DNA of 64,000 nucleotides, taken from positions 248,001-312,000 of the forward strand of contig BJHQ01000001.1 of NCBI GenBank assembly GCA_014193115.1. The letters are read 5' to 3'. Within the stretch, counting starts at the first letter, position 1. Each line of letters opens with the position of its first letter. The translations under genes were made by a program, and so were the position numbers. The notes below the pieces were generated by a model. That model did not search any database. It had not been told where the DNA came from and saw only the letters and a list, made by a program, of their open reading frames with translations. This stretch comes from Planctomycetota bacterium. Its GTDB lineage: Bacteria; Planctomycetota; UBA11346. Positions 46,096-52,836 of the stretch are shown piece by piece.

Positions 46096-46680
46096 TCACC
46101 AGCTTTTCACGTCGTCGTTGCGGGCGGAATTGGTGAAATCGGATTCGTAATTGTTCGCAGTTGCGGTCTGTCCGTCTTTGCCGCAGGACCACACGCCGAA
46201 CAACATGCCGGCGAACGGTCCGGGCGCCGCCGTGCGATACCCGATGCGCAGCGGATTGCCCCAGGGGTCGCGGAGCCGGCCGGTGACGCGATCGATCTCG
46301 CTGGGCGAGACTGCGAAGCCGGTGCAGAGCAGAAAACCGCGATACCCCACCGCGTTGAGGGCGGCAGTTCGTCCGCCGGTGAAGCCGGGGTCCTTGCCGG
46401 GTTCGCCATCAAGGAACCCGTCACCCCGTCCCCCGGCACCTCCGTCGTCGCTGTCCCACAGGCGCACGGCCAAGGTAGAGGTCACTGGCAGCAGCCGATC
46501 TGGGCCGATGGAATAGGTCTCGATCGCGGCGCGGACCTTGTCGACCACGCCGCGGGCCTTGGTCTTGCGACCGCTTTCCATCATGACTGCGGCTGCGCCC
46601 ATGGTGAGCCCGCACAACACGGCGATGATGGTCAGCACGACCAGCAGCTCGACCAAGGTGAATGCCGTGGGATATTTCAT
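46096..46680 (-). CDS. GspG-like major pseudopilin
   Basis: First gene of the operon, 194 residues. The leader MKYPTA|FTLVELLVVLTIIAVL has Ala before the cut and Glu at +5. The C-terminal half has the major-pseudopilin signature: RDPWGNPLRIGYRT, then WSCGKDGQTATANN and NDDVKSW, corresponding to the D-P-W-G-x-P and S-x-G-x-D-G blocks whose Asp residues bind calcium in GspG. This is the most conserved member and probably the main subunit of whatever fibre the set builds. The operon promoter should lie in the 680 bases upstream. Confidence 0.9.
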   Translation of the reverse strand: MKYPTAFTLVELLVVLTIIAVLCGLTMGAAAVMMESGRKTKARGVVDKVRAAIETYSIGPDRLLPVTSTLAVRLWDSDDGGAGGRGDGFLDGEPGKDPGFTGGRTAALNAVGYRGFLLCTGFAVSPSEIDRVTGRLRDPWGNPLRIGYRTAAPGPFAGMLFGVWSCGKDGQTATANNYESDFTNSARNDDVKSW

Positions 46681-47362
46681 CGATGCAGTTCCGCACGGTA
46701 GTATGCCACGAACCTGCCGGTCGGTACAGCGCCGGTTGGTTCACAACCAGTTCGCAGTCGCACCCGTGTCTCATGGGGATTGGAACAACCCACCAACGCG
46801 GCCGCCTGGCTGGAAGCTGGAAGGCGAAGGTTTTCCCGAAGATTGCGAGCACGTAAGATATCGCCCGCGTTCTCTTGGTGATTTCTCGGTGACACCAAGG
46901 CCTGTCCAAGTCGGTCTGATCCGATTGGCTTGGCTTGCCCGCGAACCTCAGTCAGTTCGGAAACTGCGATCGATGAACTGGTGGGTACACACAACACCCC
47001 CAAGAGATGGTGATCACCCCCCATTGGCGGACACGGTATCCGATATCTTCATCGCGGGTGAATGACACAGCCAGTGCGGATTCGCCCGCGATTAACACAT
47101 CCCGTCGGATGCGCGTCGGTCTGGGCGATGTGCTGATTTCTCTTGTTCCGTCAATGAAAAGCACACCCAACAATGTGGTGCGCTTTTGGGAGCGGCGATG
47201 CTTTCATCGCCGGCGTGACGCTGGTTCAAATTGCAGCTTGTTCAGTGCGCGGCCGATGTTCTGGAGCTGGGAATATTTCCGCGATTCCGAGCAATTCCGG
47301 CGATGGGTGGCATCGCTGCACCTCATCCGAGCAAGTAGCTTCTGCGCGAGCCCGTCTGTTCG
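46681..47362. other. 682-base intergenic region
   Basis: No convincing gene on either strand: short open frames exist but have weak codon bias and resemble nothing. Composition is lower in GC than the flanking genes. At 47188-47216 there is a copy of repeat family C (gcggcgatgctttcatcgcc). The region separates the start of the pseudopilin operon from the end of a membrane-protein gene on the same strand, so it presumably carries the operon promoter and leader; I could not pick out a specific promoter. Confidence 0.5.
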
Positions 47363-47854
47363 TCAGACCAGGAACATGACGATCAGACAGCCAACCATGG
47401 TGAGTCCAGTGGCGATCAGATTGCCGGAGCGTTTGACCAGCGAGACGCCCTGTTGGGCGCGCAGCACCTCGCGGCTCAGGCCCCACACACCGCTGAGGAA
47501 GAACATGCCGACGGCGAGGTATAAGGCGATTTCGCTCATCCCGAGCTGCGACAGAAGGAGCAACGGCGGGATGGCGACAGCCAGGGCGATGGCGCCACGG
47601 ATCAGACCGGTGGTGACCTGGGTCGATACCGCCGCCTGGGTGCGGTGCTCGGTCTGACCAGTGATCGTACTGATAAATTCCGGATCGCTCTTGCTCGCGA
47701 CCTGGCGGTGGACCCGCTGCAGCATCGTTTCGACCACCGATGATTCGGAAGGCCGGCGGCCAGACGAGCGTGCCTCGGGCCTGGATTGGCCCAGCCCCAG
47801 GACATCCGTGGGGAAGACGGGCTTCAGGCGATCAGACACAGGCGACATGGACAT
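47363..47854 (-). CDS. membrane protein, unknown
   Basis: A 163-residue protein. Residues 1-85 are polar and Ser/Arg/Glu-rich (cytoplasmic). Then three hydrophobic helices: IRGAIALAVAIPPLLLLSQL, IALYLAVGMFFLSGVWGL and LIATGLTMVGCLIVMFLV. No family recognised. ATG 47854 is chosen because GAGAG lies 10-13 bases before it; more codons upstream are open. It is transcribed towards the pseudopilin operon, divergent from comM. Confidence 0.65.
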   Translation of the reverse strand: MSMSPVSDRLKPVFPTDVLGLGQSRPEARSSGRRPSESSVVETMLQRVHRQVASKSDPEFISTITGQTEHRTQAAVSTQVTTGLIRGAIALAVAIPPLLLLSQLGMSEIALYLAVGMFFLSGVWGLSREVLRAQQGVSLVKRSGNLIATGLTMVGCLIVMFLV

Positions 47855-48175
47855 GAGGCTTTCTCTCGGGTAGAATCGGACGGGCCGGTCCGGCGGATCC
47901 TGCAGGCATAGCAGGAAGTCCACCAATTCCGCCAATCGTTACAGGAAATGACTCTGTCCGTTGGCAAAATTTTTTCAATGCCAGGCATTGTCCTCTGTGG
48001 CGTACACCGTGATGGACAGGCGTTTGGCAGCGATTCACCATATAGTAATTGCGGTGAATCCCATAAAGCATGCGCAGGCACCGATTTGTGGGTGATTTTT
48101 AGGCGCACGCCAGCGCATGCATCGCCCCGCTCGATCGGGGCTTGCCGTCGGCTGCCGGATCGGGCACACCCCACC
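47855..48175. other. divergent intergenic region upstream of comM
   Basis: 321 bases between a membrane-protein gene (minus) and comM (plus). It contains an A/T stretch, aaaattttttcaatg (about 47969-47983), that is the best candidate for promoter elements, and a small hairpin gccccgctcgatcggggc (48124-48141) just before comM. No gene is seen. Confidence 0.45.
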
Positions 48176-49711
48176 ATGCCTATGGAACTGGCCCGGCTGC
48201 ATGCTGCCGGCATCGAAGGGGTCGAAGGATACCTGGTCACCGTGGAGGTCTCCCGAGCCGAGCCGGTGGGCGGTACCGGCCGCACGACCTTGGTCGGCTT
48301 GCCCGATGCGGCGGTGCGGGAATCCATCGATCGGGTGACCACGGCGCTGTTCGCCTCGCACCTGCGCCACCGCCCGACCGATCACCTGACCATCAACCTG
48401 GCTCCGGCGGATCGGCGGAAGGAAGGGCCGTCGTTCGATCTGGCGATCGCCGTCGGCCTGGCCACGACCCTGACCGACAATGCCATCCCCGGGGTGCCGG
48501 CGGATGCGTTGTTCTCTGCTGAATTGGGGCTGGATGGCGCGCTGCGTCCGGTGCGCGGGGTGCTGTCCGCGGCTTTAGCTGCACGCGCCGCCGGCCTGAC
48601 CCGGATCGTCGTCGCTCCGGCCAACGCCCAGGAAGCCGCCGTGGTCGATGGGCTCGCGGTGCATGCTCCGGAAAACCTGGCGGAGCTGGCGCGCTGGCTG
48701 CGCGTCGGCCTGCGGGCGGCGCCGACCACGCCGCTGCTGCCGGCCACGGCGCCGCTCAGCGACGGGCCGGACCTGGCGGAGGTCCGCGGCCAGGAGCACG
48801 CCAAGCGCGCCTTGGCGGTCGCCGCGGCCGGCGGTCACAATCTGCTGATGATCGGCCCGCCCGGCAGCGGCAAGACCATGCTCGCCCGGCGGCTCGCCGG
48901 TCTACTGCCCGAGCCGACGTTGGACGAGGCGCTGGAGGTCACCCGGGTCCACTCCATCGCCGGGCTGCTGCAAGGCGGCATCGGTCTTCTCCGTTCCCGG
49001 CCGTTCCGCTCGCCGCACCACAATGTCTCATCGGTGGGATTGATCGGCGGCGGCAGCATACCGCGCCCCGGCGAGGTCAGCCTGGCCCACCACGGTGTGC
49101 TGTTCCTCGATGAATTGCCAGAGTTTCCGCGAACGGTGCTGGAGATGCTCCGCCAGCCGTTGGAGGACGGCCATCTGACCATCAGTCGTGGCGGCGGTCG
49201 GCTGCGTTTCCCCAGCCGGTGCATGCTGGTGGCGGCGATGAATCCCTGTCCGTGCGGATACCTTGGCCATCCCAGCCGGCGTTGCACCGACAGCCGAGAC
49301 GCTGTCCACCGCTATCGATCGCGGATCAGCGGACCGCTGCTCGACCGCATCGACCTGCATCTGGAGGTCCCCGCCCAGCGCCCGGACGTGCTTGCCCAGA
49401 CCGCGCCCGGGGAGACCACCGCCCAGGTCCGGTCCCGGGTCGGCGCCGCCCGGGGACGGATGCTGGCCCGGCAAGGCTGCGCCAATGCGGCCTTGTCGGC
49501 CGGTTCGCTTCGCCGCCACGTCAAACCCAGCGCCGAGGCCCTCACCTTGCTGACCCAGGCGGTGGATGAACTCGGTTTGTCGGCCCGGGCGTTCGACCGG
49601 ATTTTGAAGGTTTCCCGCACCATCGCCGATTTGGACGGCCGGGACCAGCCCGGGCTGGACGATGTCAGCGAAGCGATCGGCTATCGGGTGCTGGACCGGC
49701 CGGCAGGGTGA
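48176..49711 (+). CDS. comM: YifB/ComM-family Mg-chelatase-like ATPase
   Basis: AAA+ helicase-like protein; ComM promotes branch migration during natural transformation, and the family is widespread. The 511-residue protein has the N-terminal ChlI-like domain (LARLHAAGIEGVEGYLVTVE, VGLPDAAVRESIDRV, INLAPADRRKEGPSFDLAIA), Walker A in IGPPGSGKTMLARRL (about residue 227), Walker B in GVLFLDELPEF, the MNPCPCGYLGHP Cys block, and the C-terminal domain with sensor-2 arginine (VRSRVGAARGRM). ATG 48176 gives the standard N terminus. It precedes tRNA-Val by about 105 bases. Confidence 0.95.
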   Translation: MPMELARLHAAGIEGVEGYLVTVEVSRAEPVGGTGRTTLVGLPDAAVRESIDRVTTALFASHLRHRPTDHLTINLAPADRRKEGPSFDLAIAVGLATTLTDNAIPGVPADALFSAELGLDGALRPVRGVLSAALAARAAGLTRIVVAPANAQEAAVVDGLAVHAPENLAELARWLRVGLRAAPTTPLLPATAPLSDGPDLAEVRGQEHAKRALAVAAAGGHNLLMIGPPGSGKTMLARRLAGLLPEPTLDEALEVTRVHSIAGLLQGGIGLLRSRPFRSPHHNVSSVGLIGGGSIPRPGEVSLAHHGVLFLDELPEFPRTVLEMLRQPLEDGHLTISRGGGRLRFPSRCMLVAAMNPCPCGYLGHPSRRCTDSRDAVHRYRSRISGPLLDRIDLHLEVPAQRPDVLAQTAPGETTAQVRSRVGAARGRMLARQGCANAALSAGSLRRHVKPSAEALTLLTQAVDELGLSARAFDRILKVSRTIADLDGRDQPGLDDVSEAIGYRVLDRPAG

Positions 49712-49816
49712 CAAAGCCAGGGTCGTATCGGCCAGGTTGCCGACTGACCCGCCGTGGGGATCGCTGCCCCTTGCTGTCGCCCCAGGATTCCTATCGTTCC
49801 CGCCCATCAAACGGCA

Positions 49817-49893
49817 GCCCGCTTAGCTCAGTTGGCTAGAGCACCACCTTGACATGGTGGGGGTCACATGTTCGAGTCATGTAGCGGGTACCA
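49817..49893 (+). tRNA. tRNA-Val (anticodon GAC)
   Basis: A complete cloverleaf: acceptor gcccgct/agcgggt (first pair G-U), D arm with gctcagttggctagagc, anticodon stem ccacc/ggtgg around the loop ttgacat, giving anticodon GAC, and T arm acatg-ttcgagt-catgt. The discriminator A and the CCA end are encoded. GAC reads valine codons GUC and GUU. Confidence 0.97.
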
Positions 49894-49895
49894 GG

Positions 49896-49940
49896 AAAAC
49901 CTCGCGGATCGCCTGATGGCGCCGCGAGGTTTTTGATTTT
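49896..49940 (+). terminator. terminator after tRNA-Val
   Basis: The inverted pair aaaacctcgcgg (49896-49907) and ccgcgaggtttt (49922-49933) forms a 12-base-pair stem, followed by a T-rich run. It starts three bases after the tRNA CCA end. The following 165 bases up to msrA hold nothing recognisable. Confidence 0.88.
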
Positions 49941-50105
49941 TTGCATTCGGCAGGGATAGCAGCCTGCCGGTCGCGGCATCGGCACAGGAACTTTTGCACT
50001 GGCCACGAGCGCAAAACCGGCACCCAGCCTGGACCTCGGACGCAGCCGCAGACGATCCCCCCAGCCCTGGCATCCAACAGGCGCCAGAACGGGCGTACCA
50101 TCACC

Positions 50106-50720
50106 ATGTCCAACCTCCTTGCTCTGACGGTCCTCGCCATGACCTCGATTGCCGCGATCGCCGCCGATCCCACTCCACCCGCCCGCCAATCCATCGTGCT
50201 CGGCGGCGGCTGCTTCTGGTGCGTCGAGGCCGCGTTTGCCGCGGTTCCTGGCGTCACTGAGGCGGTCAGCGGCTATGCCGGCGGCACAGTCGACAATCCG
50301 ACTTATCACCAGGTTTGCGGCGCCGATACCGGCCACGCCGAGGTCGTGCAGATCACCTTCGACCCGGCGCAGGTCGCGCTGCCCAAGCTGCTCGATCTGT
50401 TTTTCCGCGTCCACAACCCGACCACCCGGGACCGCCAGGGCAACGATGTCGGCAGCCAGTACCGCTCGGTCATCCTGGTGACCGATGCCGAGCAGCGTGC
50501 CGCCGCCACCGCTGCGATCGCCCGCAATCAGCCGCGCTTCCAGGCCCCGATCGTGACGTCGATTGTCGATCTGGCGACAAGCGGCGCGGCGCGTTTCCAC
50601 CGCGCTGAGGACTATCATCAGCAATACTTCAAGAAGAATCCCAACCAGGCGTACTGCCTGGCGACCATTCCGCCGAAGCTCGAAAAAGTGCGGAGCTTTC
50701 TTGCCGATCCCAACCACTGA
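50106..50720 (+). CDS. msrA: exported peptide methionine (S)-S-oxide reductase MsrA
   Basis: Reduces methionine-S-sulfoxide in proteins. The 204-residue protein has a signal peptide (1-20, TSIAAIAA-D) followed by the catalytic GGGCFWCVEAAF (active Cys36). Other family blocks are VSGYAGGTVDNPTYHQVC, TGHAEVVQITFDP, HNPTTRDRQGNDVGSQYRS and HRAEDYHQQYFKKNP. ATG 50106 is the first start that includes the signal sequence and excludes the tRNA terminator region. msrB follows 30 bases later and is also exported, so the pair is a periplasmic repair unit. No membrane electron donor gene is adjacent. Confidence 0.96.
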   Translation: MSNLLALTVLAMTSIAAIAADPTPPARQSIVLGGGCFWCVEAAFAAVPGVTEAVSGYAGGTVDNPTYHQVCGADTGHAEVVQITFDPAQVALPKLLDLFFRVHNPTTRDRQGNDVGSQYRSVILVTDAEQRAAATAAIARNQPRFQAPIVTSIVDLATSGAARFHRAEDYHQQYFKKNPNQAYCLATIPPKLEKVRSFLADPNH

Positions 50721-50750
50721 GCTCTCATCCACTGAGCTGAAGGCCGCCCG

Positions 50751-51290
50751 ATGCTCCGCTTCCTCATCGCCCTTACCTGCGTGCTGTCCATGGCCAATTC
50801 CGCCGATTCCGTCACCGTCGTCGAACTGAAGGATGGCGCCCTGACCGCGCCGACCGCCCAGCCCAAACTGGTGCTGAGCGAGGCCGAGTGGCGCAAACGC
50901 CTGGCGCCGGAGGCCTTCGCCGTGCTGCGCGCCAGCGGCACCGAGCGGCCGTTCTGCGGCGGACTGCTGAGCAACAAGAAGCCTGGCTACTATGTGTGCG
51001 GCGGCTGCGCCCTGCCGCTGTTCGCCTCGGCCGCCAAGTTCGAATCGGGCACCGGCTGGCCAAGTTTCAATCGCGAGGTCTACAAGGGCAATGTCGAGCG
51101 GATCAGCGACAACAGCCATGGCATGGAGCGGGTCGAGATCCGCTGCGCACGTTGCGGTGGCCACCTCGGCCACGTCTTCAACGACGGCCCAGCCCCGACC
51201 GGCGAACGGCACTGCCTGAACAGCGCGGCGCTGACCTTTGTGGCCCTACCGCCCAAGGCCGATGCGCCTGGCGACGCGCCGGCCAAGTGA
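50751..51290 (+). CDS. msrB: exported peptide methionine (R)-S-oxide reductase MsrB
   Basis: Reduces methionine-R-sulfoxide. The 179-residue protein begins with a short signal peptide (MLRFLIALTCVLSMANSA). The SelR domain has both zinc Cys pairs (YYVCGGCALPLF and IRCARCGGHLGHVF), the GTGWPSFNREV block, and the catalytic Cys in ERHCLNSAALTF. The C-terminal tail is short and Pro-rich. It is coupled to msrA, 30 bases upstream; a 12-base direct repeat (atccactgagct) lies in that gap. Confidence 0.96.
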   Translation: MLRFLIALTCVLSMANSADSVTVVELKDGALTAPTAQPKLVLSEAEWRKRLAPEAFAVLRASGTERPFCGGLLSNKKPGYYVCGGCALPLFASAAKFESGTGWPSFNREVYKGNVERISDNSHGMERVEIRCARCGGHLGHVFNDGPAPTGERHCLNSAALTFVALPPKADAPGDAPAK

Positions 51291-51352
51291 CGCGCGCCTT
51301 CCGGCGGTTGCGGCTCCAAAGGCGGTCGGGTCGACCGAAAAATCTCACAAAA

Positions 51353-51530
51353 ACAGGTGAACTGCCAAGACGCAAAGGCGCCAAGACGCCAAGACGCCAA
51401 GACGCCAAGACGCCAAGACGCCAAGGAAAACGGTGGAGATGCTCCGCTGGCTGGGAAACCCCCGCGGGTGCGGGTGGGTCTTCCTTTGACCCGCAACCCT
51501 TGGCGCTTTGGCGTCTTGGCGGTTCCTTCG
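51353..51530. repeat. family B element with 9-bp tandem array
   Basis: The left end, from actgccaagacgc, runs into about five tandem copies of the 9-base unit gccaagacg (about 51379-51424). The right end (ccttggcgctttggcgtctt and following ggcggttcc, 51498-51526) is the inverted counterpart. The ~70-base interior is unrelated to the other family B copies near 27.8 and 34.1 kb. Confidence 0.85.
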
Positions 51531-51569
51531 TGCGCACGCAAGAAAAACTTGAGCGCCTTACAATGTATT

Positions 51570-51835
51570 TTCCACGCCGGAAAGCCGGCGTCCCGTCGGG
51601 ACGCCACAAGATGAGCCCGGGGTTTCAACCCCGGGTATCATGGCCCGTTCAGGACCCAGTCCCGTAGGGACGGATGAGTCCGGCCGACCGCTATTGGCGC
51701 TCCCTTGCGGGCTGAAGCCCGCAGAAAATTCAGCCGCCCCTACGGGGCTTCCTATGCAATCCATCCTACCCGGGGCTGAAGCCCCGGGCTGGTATCGTGT
51801 CGTCCCTACGGGACGCCCACGTTGAAAACTGCACA
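51570..51835. repeat. REP-like hairpin cluster (family D)
   Basis: A run of at least six short perfect or near-perfect palindromes: gccggaaagccggc (51578-51591), cgtcccgtcgggacg (51590-51604), cccggggtttcaaccccggg (51617-51636), gtcccgtagggac (51659-51671), gcgggctgaagcccgc (51707-51722), ccccggggct-type stem gggctgaagcccc (51771-51785) and cgtccctacgggacg (51801-51815). The order of stem types repeats in mirror image, so the region could fold as a long branched structure. No gene is seen in it. It lies just downstream of the recombinase gene. Confidence 0.85.
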
Positions 51836-51868
51836 AGTTGATTTTGCGCAAGCGCTTAGATGTTTTGG

Positions 51869-52753
51869 TCAGGCCCGGGGGTGGAACCGCTGGTGGATCG
51901 CTTTGAGCCGGGCGGCGTCGACCCGGGTGTAGCGCTGGGTGGTGGCGAGGTCTGAGTGGCCAAGCAGTTCCTGGACCGCGCGCAGATCGGCTCCGCGGGT
52001 GAGCAGGTGGGTGGCGAAGGTGTGGCGGAGCAGATGGGTCCACACCGGTCGGCCGAGGCCGGCCAGGCGTCCTGCGTCGCGGACCAGCCGCCACAGCGCC
52101 TGGCGCGGCATGGGCAGGCCCCGGGTGGTGAGCAGCAACCGGTCGTCGCTGTCCGGCCCGACCAGCGTCGGCCGCAGGTGCTCCAGGTACTCTGCGACGG
52201 CGATGCGCGCCCGCTCGCCCAGCGGCACCAGACGGTCCTTGCCACCTTTGCCGTGGAGCAGCGCCAAAGTGCGTTCCTCACGAAGGTCGCCCAGTCCCAG
52301 CCCGACCACTTCGCTGGCCCGGCCGCCCAGGGCATAGAGCAGCTCCAGGGCGCAGCGATCGCGCCGCTGCAAATCGCCTGGCGGCGCTGATTCAAGCAGC
52401 CGGGCGACCTCGTCCTCTGACAGCACGCCGGGCAGTCGCGACCAGGTTTCGGGCAGCGCGGCGAGAGCGATGCGGTCCTCTTTCAGGCGGCCCTCCATCA
52501 CCAGCCAGCGGCTGAACATCCGCCAGGCCACCAGGGTCAACGCCAAGGTCGCCGGGGCGAGCCGGTCCTGGTCGCGCAGCCGTCCCAGGAAACCCGCGAT
52601 CTCAGCCGGGCCGAGGGCAGCGAAATCGCGCCCCTCACGCAAACGTTCGAGCCGTTCCAGCGCCGTCCGGTAATTGCGCAGGGTGTTGACCGACAGGCCG
52701 AGTTCGAGCCTGGCATAGGCCAGGAAACCGGAGAACGGCGACGCCTGGGCCAC
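51869..52753 (-). CDS. tyrosine recombinase, XerC/XerD family
   Basis: Site-specific recombinase of the type that resolves chromosome dimers. With a GTG start at 52753 it has 294 residues, the usual Xer length. The N-terminal SAM-like domain (SPFSGFLAYARLELGLSVNT, LRNYRTALERLERL) is followed by the catalytic domain with all expected residues: Arg in YALGGRASEVVGL, Lys in LHGKGGKDRLVPLG, His/Arg in WTHLLRHTFATHLL, His in ELLGHSDLATTQRYT and the nucleophile Tyr in that same block. The frame is open further upstream, but that part overlaps the divergent gene at 52837. No Shine-Dalgarno is obvious, so the start is uncertain. Only one Xer-type gene is in the window. Confidence 0.88.
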   Translation of the reverse strand: MAQASPFSGFLAYARLELGLSVNTLRNYRTALERLERLREGRDFAALGPAEIAGFLGRLRDQDRLAPATLALTLVAWRMFSRWLVMEGRLKEDRIALAALPETWSRLPGVLSEDEVARLLESAPPGDLQRRDRCALELLYALGGRASEVVGLGLGDLREERTLALLHGKGGKDRLVPLGERARIAVAEYLEHLRPTLVGPDSDDRLLLTTRGLPMPRQALWRLVRDAGRLAGLGRPVWTHLLRHTFATHLLTRGADLRAVQELLGHSDLATTQRYTRVDAARLKAIHQRFHPRA

Positions 52754-52836
52754 GCTGGGACTGTGGTCGAGGCGGGCCGCGGCGCCACGGCCTGCGGGCG
52801 GGTTGCGGCTACCGGCCCGGGATCGGATCGTGGGGC

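Noticed and set aside
46952..47173. 73-codon frame on the minus strand (MLGVLFIDGTREIS...)
   Set aside because: At first it recalled a CsrA-type start, but the rest does not match, and its third codon positions lack the strong G/C bias of real genes here.
51379..51424. Possible CRISPR-like array
   Set aside because: The units are 9 bases and directly adjacent, with no spacers and no cas genes.
49817..52753. Genomic island between tRNA-Val and the tyrosine recombinase
   Set aside because: No duplicate of the tRNA 3' end is seen near the recombinase, the genes between are msrA and msrB with normal composition, and the recombinase is of Xer length and type.
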